Made by a program: the position numbers and the translations under genes. 63,032 nucleotides of DNA from a virus: the IMG/VR virus record IMGVR_UViG_3300035668_000048, positions 1-63,032 of that record; one strand, 5' to 3'. A model generated the notes under the pieces. It saw only the letters and a list, made by a program, of their open reading frames with translations. It did not search any database and was not told the DNA's origin. This document shows positions 54,862 to 63,032 of this stretch, piece after piece; the first letter of the stretch is position 1; the number at the start of each line of letters is the position of its first letter.

Positions 54862-56462
54862 TGAGCAAGGGCGTCTTTCTTCTGGAGGTCGATGCCTGGA
54901 CCGGGACCGCTGTCGAACGATTTCGTCTTGCAACCAAATCGTTCTCTTCATCGCCAGCTGACACGCCAGCCAATACGTTCTATGACGGCCGGATCGTTGA
55001 CGTAGGCTCGCTGCAACAATCGCTAGCACAAGACGGCGGGGTCTTCACCAAGGCGACAGTGAGCGCGACGGCGGCCGATCTTGCCAATACAGACGGCGTG
55101 CTGGACCGATGGTTGGGCTACGGCTTCGACGGCCGCCGCTACACGCTGGTCTGGCTTACCGGAGCTGCTCAGAACCTCGTTTCGCGCGGGATCGTGCAGG
55201 GTTTCGAGAGTTCTGACGCGAGCAAGATATTCCGCCTGAAGATGCGCGATCGTCTGGCGGAATTGAACAAGCCGCTGCTCACGCGGCGTTATCTCGGGAC
55301 CACGACAACCGCGGGTCCGACTGCCGAAGGCTCGCCGGATATGAAGGGGACGATCGTTCCCACCTATTTCGGCGCGCCAGCGGTCATGTCGGGACAGGTC
55401 GGCACTTATCTCAGTTCAAGCGTACCAGGTCTGCTCGTCAACGAATTCAATCTGCTCTACCAGTTCTGCGGCAACGCAGTTTCGGCGATCGTGGTTTACG
55501 ATGGCGGCGTGCCCTTGACGTCGATGGGCGACTACGGCGATCTGTCGTCGCTGATCGGAGCAACTCTGGTTGCGGGTCAATATGCAACTTGTCTTGCTTT
55601 GGGCATCGCCCGCTTAGGCGGGCATCCTATCAAAGTCGTAAGTGCGGACGTGACGGAAGGCGCGACATCGTCGCTACGATCGGCCGCGCGCGTTGCACAG
55701 CGCATGTTGGCGCTGATGACGGGGATACCAAGTGCCGACATCGATACGTCGACATTCGACGCGTTGCATGCGTTCAACCCGGCGGAAGTCGGCATCTACA
55801 TCAACGACGAGCGGACCGCGCTGGATGCGCTGAGCGGGGTACTGAAGTCCCCCGGGGCCGCCATCCTGCCGAACGACGTCGGAATGTTTCAGGCGGTGTG
55901 GATCGACGATCCCGCGCTCGGCACGTCGGTCAAGACGTACACATTGCGGGACTGTCTCAATACCGGCGCGTCGTTTCAGTTGTTCCAGGGGCCGACAAGC
56001 GAAGGCGACGGCGTGCCGGCCTACAGCGTTGCGCTGACGTGGGGCAAGGTCTGGCGGCCGATGACCGTGGGAGATCTTGCCGGAGATCCCTCGATCCCGA
56101 CCGATCTGGTAGGAGGGGCAGCGCGCCGGGATTTCCTGAGCCTTGCATCGCATCCATCGCAGGTCGAAGACACGGCAGTAAAGACCGCACATCTTTTCGC
56201 TTCGCAACTGACCGGCGATACGCTGTTCGTCAATAAAGCCGATGCCGATGCAGAAGCCTTGCGGCGGCTGAACCTCAACAAGGTTCGGCGCGACCGGATC
56301 GGATGGCCGGTGCCGCTCGACGATGCCGCGGGAATACAGATCGGCAACGTCGTCACGATCGACATTCCGAGGTTCGGTTACGACGGCGGCCGGAAAATGC
56401 GCGTCACGGGTCGAGCGCCAGACTTTACCAGGCGCATCATGTTGCTCAGTCTTTGGGGGTAG
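54861..56462 (+). CDS. Baseplate/tail hub protein
   Basis: 533 residues from the ATG at 54861 (TGATG overlap). GVFLLEVDAWTGTAVERFRL, ANTFYDGRIVDVGSLQQSLA and KIFRLKMRDRLAELNKPLL resemble the hub or distal-tail proteins of alphaproteobacterial siphoviruses. The C-terminal end GNVVTIDIPRFGYDGGRKMR is beta-rich. It lies between tip and fibre genes. Confidence 0.7.
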   Translation: MSKGVFLLEVDAWTGTAVERFRLATKSFSSSPADTPANTFYDGRIVDVGSLQQSLAQDGGVFTKATVSATAADLANTDGVLDRWLGYGFDGRRYTLVWLTGAAQNLVSRGIVQGFESSDASKIFRLKMRDRLAELNKPLLTRRYLGTTTTAGPTAEGSPDMKGTIVPTYFGAPAVMSGQVGTYLSSSVPGLLVNEFNLLYQFCGNAVSAIVVYDGGVPLTSMGDYGDLSSLIGATLVAGQYATCLALGIARLGGHPIKVVSADVTEGATSSLRSAARVAQRMLALMTGIPSADIDTSTFDALHAFNPAEVGIYINDERTALDALSGVLKSPGAAILPNDVGMFQAVWIDDPALGTSVKTYTLRDCLNTGASFQLFQGPTSEGDGVPAYSVALTWGKVWRPMTVGDLAGDPSIPTDLVGGAARRDFLSLASHPSQVEDTAVKTAHLFASQLTGDTLFVNKADADAEALRRLNLNKVRRDRIGWPVPLDDAAGIQIGNVVTIDIPRFGYDGGRKMRVTGRAPDFTRRIMLLSLWG

Positions 56463-56466
56463 GGGT

Positions 56467-57354
56467 ATGAGCGAGAATCTTGTTCTGCTCTATCAGGACT
56501 ATGCCAAAAGCGCGGTGCTCGGGGGAGGCAGCTTCCTCGCCGCGCTTCCACTCGTCAACGTCAAGGATGAGGACATCGGGAAGGTCGCGCGGACCACCGA
56601 TGCGCTCAATCTGTCGACGTGGCTAACCGCCGATCTTGGTGCAGCAAGAGTGGTTGGCGGGGTCGCGATCGGGCCGATCAATGTGTCGCCGGGCGCTAGC
56701 TTTCGAATTAGCGCGTTCAGCGACGCCGCTTTCACGGTAAGTGTCGGCGGCAGCGGCATCCAGACGGTCGCCGGCACGCTAATGGATTGGTCGGACACGG
56801 CGTTGTGGCTTTCGTGGGAAGACCCCGGTTTCTGGTTCGGAATCCCGAACATCTTCGATGGACCGAAGGTGCCGACTTATCTGTTCTTCGTGTTTCCGAG
56901 CGATGTGACCGCCAGATATTGGGCGGTCGAAGTGTTCGATTCCGCCAACAGAGACGGGCATCTTGATTTTGGCCGCCTGATGATAGCGCGCGCGGCGCGA
57001 TTGAAGCTGAGCGGCAACCCGATCAACTATGCGCCTGGGGATAATTCGGCGGGTGTCATAAAACTGTTCGACGTGACCGAGTCCCTCGGCGGCAAGCGCA
57101 CACGGTGGAATAGAGGCAAGCGGCGCACGCTGCGCGTTGTCTACCCGACAATAGACGAAAGCTCCGCATGGAACGACGTGTTCAATCTGAGCATGCTTGA
57201 CGAGGGGGAACAGGTGTTTGTGGTCCCCGATCCGACCGACACGGTGAATGCGCAGAAGCGTTCGTTTCTCGCGGAAATAAAGACCCCGCCGCCCATCGCG
57301 CTTGCGAATGTCAGTATCGCCGCAACTGCGCTTGACCTTGAAGAGGTGATCTGA
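56467..57354 (+). CDS. Tail protein (baseplate component)
   Basis: 295 residues. ENLVLLYQDYAKSAVLGGGS, then alternating strands, and a C-terminal RTLRVVYPTIDESSAWNDVF. It looks like a two-domain beta protein of tail tips in this phage group. TGATG overlap with the fibre gene. Exact role unknown. Confidence 0.7.
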   Translation: MSENLVLLYQDYAKSAVLGGGSFLAALPLVNVKDEDIGKVARTTDALNLSTWLTADLGAARVVGGVAIGPINVSPGASFRISAFSDAAFTVSVGGSGIQTVAGTLMDWSDTALWLSWEDPGFWFGIPNIFDGPKVPTYLFFVFPSDVTARYWAVEVFDSANRDGHLDFGRLMIARAARLKLSGNPINYAPGDNSAGVIKLFDVTESLGGKRTRWNRGKRRTLRVVYPTIDESSAWNDVFNLSMLDEGEQVFVVPDPTDTVNAQKRSFLAEIKTPPPIALANVSIAATALDLEEVI

Positions 57355-59648
57355 TGGCCGGCGTTTATCCGTATGACGCGACCGAGCTTGCCGCCATCTC
57401 GCGGATTGCGGTCAGCTATAATAGCGCCGTCTACAATGCCGGCACGAATCCGTATGGATTCGGCCAAGGCGGCCATGTTGGTAATTTTCTTCCCTCGCTG
57501 CAGGACACCGCTATCGCGGTGCAAGCCGCCGCCGCCGCCGCGGTTTCCTCCGGAACATCGGCCGCCGCGGCCGCTGGAAGCGCAACGACGGCTGCGGCAT
57601 CCGCTGCGAAGTTGCAAGGGACTTCCACAAGCACTGTTGAAGTGGGTATTGGATCTAAGTCGTTCACGACGCAGAGCGATAAGTCGTTCGCGGCGGGGAC
57701 GTTCTTGAACATTTACGCTCCTGAAAATCCTCTCGTCAACTTGATGGGTGGGCAAGTCACGTCCTACTCCGGGACGGCCTTGGTCGTGAACGTGACGACG
57801 ATCGGCTCCGGGAACGGAAATTCATGGAGCAATTGGGTGATCGCCGTTTCCGGCGCCCCGGGACCCGCCGGACTTACGGGATCGCAGGGAATACAGGGCG
57901 CTACGCCAGCACTGCGGTTAACCTTCTCCACAGCGACCTCGGCGTCCGATCCCGGCAATGGAATATTCAAGTTCGACAATGCGACGATCGCGAGCATCAC
58001 AAGGCTCTATATCGACAACGTCGATGCCAACGGAGCCACGATATCCTCGATCCTAGATACCTGGGACGATAGCACCAACACGACGTTGCGCGGCACGCTC
58101 TATTTCCGCCAACTGAGCGATGCCGCCAAATGGCTTCAGCTCGACATCACGGGCGCTGTCACCGACTCGACGAACTACCGAACCATTGTCGTCGCGAACG
58201 GTGTCGGAGGCACGCTGCCGGACAACAACGCGCCGGTCGGAATTGTCTTTTCTCGAGCGGGCAATAAGGGCGCGGATGGCGCCGGCGCCGGCGATATGCT
58301 ATCCGACGTTGCGATTGCGGTCGATGGTGAAATATTTGTCGCGAACGGAACGACGGGCAAGCACTTCACCTCGAGCGGCGTTACGTTCGGTGTTTCGGGC
58401 GCCAACAAGATCGGCAAGCTCGATGCCAACGTCACCTATTCGGGCACGCGCACTTTCGGCGCAACCGTTGACTTCCAGCAGCAATTCAAGCTCTCCGGCG
58501 TCATCAGCCCGACGCAGATCGCGGCGAACACCGACGACTATGCGCCGACCGGCCTTGCAACGGCAAACGCGCTGCGTCTTACGACGGACGCCAGCCGCAA
58601 CCTGACCGGCATTACCGGCGGCGCGTCGGGCCGCATCCTGCTGCTGATCAACGTCGGTTCGAACAATCTCGTGCTGAAAGACGAGACGACTTCGACTGCT
58701 GCAAATCGCTTCTCGTTCGGTGCCGATGTTACGCTCGGCGCAAAGCAATCCGTCCTGATCTGGTACGATGCGACCATCTCGCGCTGGCGGCTGTGCCATC
58801 CGTTCATTGCCGGGGTCAGCGGGCATACGGTTGCCTATCTCGATGGCGCAAATATCTGGTCCGGTGCGCAGAGCGTTGCTGCGAAGCTGGAAGCACAGCA
58901 GGACGTTTATCACTCGGGCGACATCTCGCCGGCGCAGATCACAAGCAACCAGAACGACTACAATCCGACCAACCTTGCGACCGCATCGGTGCTGCGCCTC
59001 AACTCGGACGCATCGCGCAATATAACCGGCCTGCAGGGCGGCGCGGATGGCCGTATCATCACGTGGTTCAATGTCGGTTCGAACAATATCGTCCTGCAGA
59101 ACGAAAATGCGTCTTCGTCAGCGGCGAACCGGTTTGCATTTGGCGGCGACGTGACGCTGGGGGCAAATCACTCCCATTCCATGATGTACGATGCGACCTC
59201 GTCGCGCTGGCGATCTCTCTCGTTGCTGAAGCTTCTTACGGCCGCATTGCAGGCGACGCCGGCCAATCCCACCAACACCACCAGCACGGCCGGCGTGATG
59301 ATGGGGATCGGGGGGGTGTGCACTCTGACCCCGGTGTACAGCAGCAGAGTTCGCGTCACGATTTACGGCAACTACTTCAACCTTTCGAACACCAACAGCA
59401 TCCAGCTGCAGATTCGATACGGCACGGGGGCAGCCCCTGCCAATGGCGCGGCGCTTACCGGAACGCAGGCGGGAAATTCTCTCCTAGGAAACGTCCCGAC
59501 CGCTGGCGTCGGCATCCCCTTCTCTTCCGGAGGCATAGTGACCGGACTGACGCCGGGTACGGCCTACTGGTTCGATCTGAACGTGATGGTGTTCACGGCG
59601 GGAACAGTCGGCGTGCAGAGTTTGAGCGTTATTCTGGAAGAGTTCTGA
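57354..59648 (+). CDS. Tail fibre with a collagen-like spot and tandem repeats
   Basis: 764 residues. An Ala-rich helix at 60-85 precedes a short collagen-like run (GAPGPAGLTGSQGIQG, about 170). Two repeats of about 100 residues lie near 375-480 and 520-625; they share ISPxQIxxNxxDY, NLxxGASGRI/GADGRI, NVGSNNIVLxxE, AANRFxFGxDVTLGA and YDATxSRWR. The C-terminus is a jelly-roll-like domain. Likely a trimeric receptor-binding fibre. Confidence 0.82.
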   Translation: MAGVYPYDATELAAISRIAVSYNSAVYNAGTNPYGFGQGGHVGNFLPSLQDTAIAVQAAAAAAVSSGTSAAAAAGSATTAAASAAKLQGTSTSTVEVGIGSKSFTTQSDKSFAAGTFLNIYAPENPLVNLMGGQVTSYSGTALVVNVTTIGSGNGNSWSNWVIAVSGAPGPAGLTGSQGIQGATPALRLTFSTATSASDPGNGIFKFDNATIASITRLYIDNVDANGATISSILDTWDDSTNTTLRGTLYFRQLSDAAKWLQLDITGAVTDSTNYRTIVVANGVGGTLPDNNAPVGIVFSRAGNKGADGAGAGDMLSDVAIAVDGEIFVANGTTGKHFTSSGVTFGVSGANKIGKLDANVTYSGTRTFGATVDFQQQFKLSGVISPTQIAANTDDYAPTGLATANALRLTTDASRNLTGITGGASGRILLLINVGSNNLVLKDETTSTAANRFSFGADVTLGAKQSVLIWYDATISRWRLCHPFIAGVSGHTVAYLDGANIWSGAQSVAAKLEAQQDVYHSGDISPAQITSNQNDYNPTNLATASVLRLNSDASRNITGLQGGADGRIITWFNVGSNNIVLQNENASSSAANRFAFGGDVTLGANHSHSMMYDATSSRWRSLSLLKLLTAALQATPANPTNTTSTAGVMMGIGGVCTLTPVYSSRVRVTIYGNYFNLSNTNSIQLQIRYGTGAAPANGAALTGTQAGNSLLGNVPTAGVGIPFSSGGIVTGLTPGTAYWFDLNVMVFTAGTVGVQSLSVILEEF

Positions 59649-59729
59649 TTCAGCGCTGATCGCGTGGCGCCGCGCGTCCCATTCGAAAAATCTTTACAAC
59701 CCCCAATCGTCTTACGGCGAGGAACTGCA

Positions 59730-60914
59730 ATGATAAAACTGACGACCGAAAGTCTTCGGGCGATCTTCCCGCGCGCGCCGCAGGCGGTCATCGACGCCTT
59801 TGTGGCAAAGCAGGACTTGCTCACGAAGGCCGGTATCAACGCGACTCGCGCCAGGCTCGCGTATTTCTTCGCCAACATCGAGCACGAGTGCGGCGGGTTC
59901 ACGATTCCGAACCTGACGGAAAACATCAACTATACCGCGGCACGGATGGCGGCTGTGTGGCCGAACCGTTTTTCCAATGCTGCGGCGGTGCAGGCCAAAT
60001 ACGGAACTGGCGCAGGCTGGCAGAAGAAAGCCTTTGACGACATCTACGGGAACCGGATGGGGAACCGGCGAGGGACGTCGGACGGGTCTACCTACATCGG
60101 CCGCGGCGGTCCGCAGTGGACGGGCAGGGACGGCTACGCGGCATTGGAGCGCCTGACGGGATTGCCGGCCGTCGCCAATCCGGCGGTTGCAGGGCAGCTC
60201 GATAAGCAGCCCGAAGTCTGTACCGCCTTCTGGACGTGGAAAAACCTGAACCGCTACGCCGACGCCGGAGACTTTATCGGCTGCGTCAAGGCATGGAACG
60301 GCGGGACGAACGGGCTTGCCGATCGTCAACACCTTATGGCCGGCAATGACCCGATCATCAAGCGGATGGAAACGGTCACCGCGATCGCGCCGTCGATTCC
60401 CGCGCCAACGGTGCCAACGCTCGCCAAGCCTACGGACAGGCCGGCAGAAAAGCCTGCCGTTAGCACCGGGGCCAAGGCCGCCGGATATGGCGGCGGCGCA
60501 GTTGTCGTGGTCGCTGGCGCGGCGGCGCAGCAGGCCGGCCTCTCTGCCCCGGAAATCTTGGGCATCATCACAGGCGTCTCTCTGGCCTTCGGTGGCGCCA
60601 TTCTCATCGGATACCGTCTCATCAAAGGAACATGGCCGTGGAACTCGACTGGAAAAGCATCGCCGGAACTGTCGCACCTCTCGCTCCAAAGCTTGGCGCC
60701 GTCCTCGGAACAACTCTCGGAGGCCCTTTCGGCGGTTTCATCGGCGGGATCGCCGGCAACGCGCTCGCCGCGGCGTTCGGCACGGAAGCAACCCCGGAAG
60801 CGGTCGGCAAAGCCATCGCGGAAGACCCCAATGCCAAGGCAAAAATCGAACAGCTCGAAGCGGACCGGGGCGAAGAAATCCGCGCCCAGGCGCAAGTCGA
60901 AATCGAGAAGCTGA
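59730..60914 (+). CDS. GH19 chitinase-like endolysin with a C-terminal overprinted tail
   Basis: 394 residues from the ATG at 59730. The lysozyme-like GH19 domain (1-215) has catalytic Glu residues in ANIEHECGGFT (51, 53), NYTAARMAAVWPNRF and YIGRGGPQWTGRDGYAALE. A Pro-rich linker and a transmembrane segment (255-305, VVVVAGAAAQQAGL, ILGIITGVSLAFGGAILIGY) follow. After GTWPW the frame stays open for 283 bases inside the holin gene, adding a strongly basic Arg/Lys/Ser tail (RKQPRKRSAKPSRKTPMPRQ). Many relatives end shortly after the membrane segment. It digests peptidoglycan for lysis. Confidence 0.88.
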   Translation: MIKLTTESLRAIFPRAPQAVIDAFVAKQDLLTKAGINATRARLAYFFANIEHECGGFTIPNLTENINYTAARMAAVWPNRFSNAAAVQAKYGTGAGWQKKAFDDIYGNRMGNRRGTSDGSTYIGRGGPQWTGRDGYAALERLTGLPAVANPAVAGQLDKQPEVCTAFWTWKNLNRYADAGDFIGCVKAWNGGTNGLADRQHLMAGNDPIIKRMETVTAIAPSIPAPTVPTLAKPTDRPAEKPAVSTGAKAAGYGGGAVVVVAGAAAQQAGLSAPEILGIITGVSLAFGGAILIGYRLIKGTWPWNSTGKASPELSHLSLQSLAPSSEQLSEALSAVSSAGSPATRSPRRSARKQPRKRSAKPSRKTPMPRQKSNSSKRTGAKKSAPRRKSKSRS

Positions 60915-61291
60915 GACAGCAGACCGAGCAGCTCCGGATTGCTGCCGAGGGCGCGCAGGACGCGCGCGAGACGCAGCTCGAATATCAGGGGCGCGGATCA
61001 ATACTTGCCTACGGTCCGTCGTTGCTGTCGGCCATGATCGTGGTCGGGTTTTTTGGTGCGATTTGGCTGTTCATGTCAAGGCCTCCGACTATGACGGAGG
61101 CGACGCTTTCCATCGTAAGCTTGTTGATCGGCAAGCTGTCGTCGTCGTTCGATACCGTCGTGCAATATTACTTGGGTTCTTCGGCCGGGTCGCGGGGTAA
61201 AGACGAAGTGATCCGCCTGCAGGCGACTAAGCCAAATCCGTCTCCCGCGGTTGTCGAGATGGTGAAGGCTGCGACCGGCAAGAAGAAATAA
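60632..61291 (+). CDS. Holin (3TM GTA-holin family)
   Basis: 219 residues with AAAGGA before the ATG. GTVAPLAPKLGAVLGTTLGG, PFGGFIGGIAGNALAAAFG is the first hydrophobic part, then a charged coiled coil, then VVGFFGAIWLFMS and SIVSLLIGKLSSSFDTVVQY YLGSSAGSRGKD, the hallmark of holins released with gene transfer agents. It overlaps the endolysin by 283 bases in a different frame. It should time lysis by opening the inner membrane. Confidence 0.85.
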   Translation: MAVELDWKSIAGTVAPLAPKLGAVLGTTLGGPFGGFIGGIAGNALAAAFGTEATPEAVGKAIAEDPNAKAKIEQLEADRGEEIRAQAQVEIEKLRQQTEQLRIAAEGAQDARETQLEYQGRGSILAYGPSLLSAMIVVGFFGAIWLFMSRPPTMTEATLSIVSLLIGKLSSSFDTVVQYYLGSSAGSRGKDEVIRLQATKPNPSPAVVEMVKAATGKKK

Positions 61292-61293
61292 AG

Positions 61294-61647
61294 GTGCCCG
61301 ACATCAAGCCGGACCTCGGCCAATCCCTTCAGCTGCAGGCGCTTGAGCAGTTGGCCGGGCTATCCCGCGAAGTCAGCATCGTCCAAGGCCAGAACAACAT
61401 CATCATTCAGGAGCAAGCCCGAGCCGCAACCGGCCGCGCGGCAATGTATGAGAAACTGAACAAGCTCGACACTCTGGCGCAGACGGTTGAGCGCATTGCG
61501 CCGCTGGTAGACGCTCATGAGAAGCAACATAACCAGGCCCTCGGTGCGATGTGGGCAGGCCGGGCGATATGGGGCATCAGCGCCGGCGCGATCGGGGCCG
61601 CGGTAACGCTGCTCATCAACAAGCTGGGCTTTGGCCCGCCGCATTAA
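61294..61647 (+). CDS. Membrane-anchored lysis-region protein
   Basis: 117 residues from a GTG. A coiled coil (SREVSIVQGQNNIIIQEQAR, LDTLAQTVERIAPLVDAHEK) precedes a C-terminal transmembrane helix (IWGISAGAIGAAVTLLINK). The RAAMYEKLNKLD motif is like DUF1515 proteins of rhizobia. May be a spanin or antiholin; unproven. Confidence 0.7.
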   Translation: MPDIKPDLGQSLQLQALEQLAGLSREVSIVQGQNNIIIQEQARAATGRAAMYEKLNKLDTLAQTVERIAPLVDAHEKQHNQALGAMWAGRAIWGISAGAIGAAVTLLINKLGFGPPH

Positions 61648-61896
61648 CCCCGAAAGCCCTCCCATGCTCAAACCAGCCGCGCTTACAAGCCGATCATAGA
61701 CAGGCAGAGGGTGGGGTAGAGTGCTTGCTGGCCGGGCTTGATACCGACTCGGTGAATGCCTCTTGGCCCCCGCGAGATTTTAGCCTGTTGGGTTGTTGGC
61801 GATGTTTTGCAAAGCGCGTGTCCTTCCACGCCGCAGCAAGCCAAATCACCCTACCCCATCCCCACCAAAATTGGAATCCTAAATCGGAGGCGACTC
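61648..61896 (+). other. Intergenic region with a remnant start
   Basis: No complete gene. At 61663 a frame begins MLKPAALTSRS and stops; this matches the start of the 62205 gene (MLKPTALAV). The 18 bases at 61867-61884 repeat at 62188-62206. It seems to be the product of a partial duplication. Confidence 0.5.
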
Positions 61897-62157
61897 ATGT
61901 CCGCATTTTCAAAGAACTATTACGATCCCAACCACCCCGGATTTCCGTCTCGATTTGGTCCAGTCCAAAAGCTTCGCGCTATTGCGAAGATGAAGCCCGG
62001 CGCTGTTCCGCCGCAAGAATATCTCACGATGAAAATTGGCGGGGACATCTACACCGTCGAAGCTTGCGAAGCTGACTTGAAAGAGTTTTCCAAAGGCCCC
62101 GACGTGATCGGCTTGGAATACAGCCGGCCGATGCATCAACTGGTGAAAACTGGTTGA
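61897..62157 (+). CDS. Small hypothetical protein
   Basis: 86 residues from the ATG at 61897, with GGAGG 6 bases upstream. SAFSKNYYDPNHPGFPSRFG, then a beta-rich body (LTMKIGGDIYTVEACEADLK). No signal peptide. Function unknown. Confidence 0.65.
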   Translation: MSAFSKNYYDPNHPGFPSRFGPVQKLRAIAKMKPGAVPPQEYLTMKIGGDIYTVEACEADLKEFSKGPDVIGLEYSRPMHQLVKTG

Positions 62158-62204
62158 AAATCCGCGGGGCTTAACTTTCTCCTTGAGAAAATTGGGAATC
62201 CTAA

Positions 62205-62411
62205 ATGCTCAAACCAACCGCCCTTGCGGTCGCATTGCTGTGGCCGCTGTCAGGCCATGCGGGGGATCGGCCCGACAAGCCCTCCGCATGGTTCTGCGCT
62301 GCGGCTAGGGCGGCTGTCCTGACGGCTGGCAGTGAGAAGGCGGCGGAAGATGCAGCTCGGGCCCAAGGCGTCTCAGAGGCCACCATAGCGAAGGCGAGGC
62401 GGTGCAAATGA
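62205..62411 (+). CDS. Small exported protein
   Basis: 68 residues with a signal peptide (LKPTALAVALLWPLSGHAG). The mature part WFCAAARAAVLTAGSEKAAE, DAARAQGVSEATIAKARRC resembles short exported proteins near phage lysis genes, with two Cys that may pair. Function unknown. ATGA overlap with the next gene. Confidence 0.65.
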   Translation: MLKPTALAVALLWPLSGHAGDRPDKPSAWFCAAARAAVLTAGSEKAAEDAARAQGVSEATIAKARRCK

Positions 62412-62569
62412 AGTGGTTCTTCAAACGCCTCTGGTGTTCCCTTCGCGGTCATCCCTACAAGGTCATCATCCCGCCACGGGACTACAGCGAGCCCATGATC
62501 ACTTGGGAGGAGCCGTATTGTTCCAACTGCGGTGCGACGTTTTCAGCCCCGAGAGGGATGCGGAGCTAA
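62408..62569 (+). CDS. Small zinc-binding protein
   Basis: 53 residues, ATGA overlap. MKWFFKRLWCSLRGHPYKVI, then CSNCGATFSAP. Probably one zinc site from Cys10, His15 and the CxxC. It is the last rightward gene before the terminator. Function unknown. Confidence 0.65.
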   Translation: MKWFFKRLWCSLRGHPYKVIIPPRDYSEPMITWEEPYCSNCGATFSAPRGMRS

Positions 62570-62621
62570 TCCGGCCCTGTGCCCGTCCGTAACCGCCTGT
62601 CCTCCTTGGGGCGGCAACTTG

Positions 62622-62664
62622 AGCCGCGCTCATTCCTTCGGGAGTGGCGCGGCTATTTTTGTTT
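62622..62664 (+). terminator. Rho-independent terminator of the late operon
   Basis: AGCCGCGC (62622-62629) pairs with GCGCGGCT (62647-62654); inside, CATTCC and GGAGTG pair around a TTCG tetraloop (62637-62640) with one bulged T. ATTTTTGTTT follows. A 14-pair stem with a UUCG loop and U-run is a strong signal. It covers the 3' end of the minus gene at 62630. Confidence 0.9.
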
Positions 62665-62833
62665 GATATCTGGCCCTCTCGCTGGCCTGCCATCTTTCGG
62701 ACCCGAAGGGCATTTCAGTATCGGGCACGGGCTTGTCGGCCGCGTGATCCCAAACGTAGTTGATGGTTTTACCATCGTTGCCGGTGACCTTCATTCCACC
62801 ATACGCTTTGCAAATTCGTCTAAGGCCGCCCAT
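62630..62833 (-). CDS. Small conserved phage protein near the right end
   Basis: 67 residues. MGGLRRICKAYGGMKVTGND, YVWDHAADKPVPDTEMPFGS is a small family (RRIxxAxGGxxI...YVWDYAxDxPV) common near prophage ends in rhizobia. It overlaps the next upstream gene by 14 bases. Function unknown. Confidence 0.75.
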   Translation of the reverse strand: MGGLRRICKAYGGMKVTGNDGKTINYVWDHAADKPVPDTEMPFGSERWQASERARYQTKIAAPLPKE

Positions 62834-63032
62834 CTTCCCCTCCTAAGCAGCGCCATTGATTTGACGGGTCGTCAGTCCACATAAAGAGCCCACCAACATC
62901 AGCAACGTAGTGCCCGCTGGTGCGATTGAACCAAACCCTGCGGACCTTCCGAAGGCCTATACGCTCACCTTCGACATTGAAGATTGCGCCGGCTCGCAAG
63001 TCGCTTGCGATCTCGTTGCTGAGTTTCACCAT
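62820..63032 (-). CDS. Small hypothetical protein at the window edge
   Basis: 70 residues from an ATG whose codon is the last three bases of the window; a longer form upstream cannot be excluded. VKLSNEIASDLRAGAIFNVE, RKVRRVWFNRTSGHYVADVG: a small beta-rich protein. Function unknown. Confidence 0.6.
   Translation of the reverse strand: MVKLSNEIASDLRAGAIFNVEGERIGLRKVRRVWFNRTSGHYVADVGGLFMWTDDPSNQWRCLGGEDGRP

Noticed and set aside
54082-55029. 315-codon minus frame
   Set aside because: Antisense of the glycine-rich gene; GGC repeats read as Pro/Ala on the other strand.
59712-60713. 333-codon minus frame
   Set aside because: Antisense shadow of the endolysin gene.
61700-63032. attR copy of the tRNA-Trp 3' end
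   Set aside because: No match to the T arm and acceptor sequence was found; the right border is not in the window.

Overview
The window reads as an almost complete temperate siphovirus prophage in an alphaproteobacterial chromosome, most likely Bradyrhizobium or a close relative (Hyphomicrobiales). This rests on the high-GC coding style, on several small proteins of rhizobial type (15260-15439, 15447-15890), and on the host junction. Positions 1-186 are the 3' end of tuf, and a tRNA-Trp gene follows at 744-819. In alphaproteobacteria the usual order is tuf, tRNA-Trp, secE, nusG. Here a tyrosine integrase starts the phage right after the tRNA, so the phage appears to have inserted at the tRNA 3' end. 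I found no second copy of the tRNA 3' end, so attR probably lies beyond base 63032.

Layout. (1) 901-13421, minus strand: a tightly packed early left operon of about 37 small genes ending in int, with ATGA or TGATG overlaps at most junctions. It is driven by a near-consensus promoter (TTGACA-18-TATAAC) at 13524-13553. (2) 13697-18641: a lysogeny and accessory block with a LigD-type ATP-dependent DNA ligase, two membrane genes, a CI-like repressor, and an outer-membrane beta-barrel gene directly downstream of the repressor. (3) 18652-18716: an OR-like array of the palindrome TACCCG-N4-CGGGTA, also present at the left promoter, followed by a Cro/YdaS-like gene. (4) 19005-34811: the rightward early operon, with zinc-ribbon proteins, HTH proteins, four DNA methyltransferase genes (one frameshifted), a ParB-like protein, a replication-initiator-like protein, a DHH phosphoesterase, a LuxR-type HTH protein and a NusG-like protein. 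(5) 34969-35510: an HNH endonuclease abutting an initiator-like tRNA-fMet. (6) 36458-62569: late genes in HK97-siphovirus order: HNH, terminases, portal, protease, capsid, connectors, tail tube, G/GT chaperones with a -1 frameshift signal, a 1362-aa tape measure, baseplate and fibres, then GH19 endolysin and holin. A strong terminator lies at 62622-62664, followed by two minus-strand genes.

How it works together. The repressor probably silences the left and right promoters through one shared operator type, and its own transcript may carry the surface beta-barrel gene as a lysogenic-conversion trait. After induction, Cro and zinc/HTH proteins, methyltransferases and the replication protein are made. 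The NusG-like protein with the LuxR-type HTH protein is a good candidate for the switch into the late operon. Two genes on the opposite strand inside the late operon (49318-49596, 53822-54061) look like morons.

Features that stand out: the initiator tRNA with an atypical anticodon stem; the NusG-like gene in a phage sitting at the host nusG locus; a 20-residue leader shared exactly by two otherwise unrelated proteins with only synonymous DNA differences; a G-skewed repeat tract at 28265-28642; and an endolysin whose basic tail is overprinted on the holin gene. No CRISPR array, rRNA or insertion sequence was seen.
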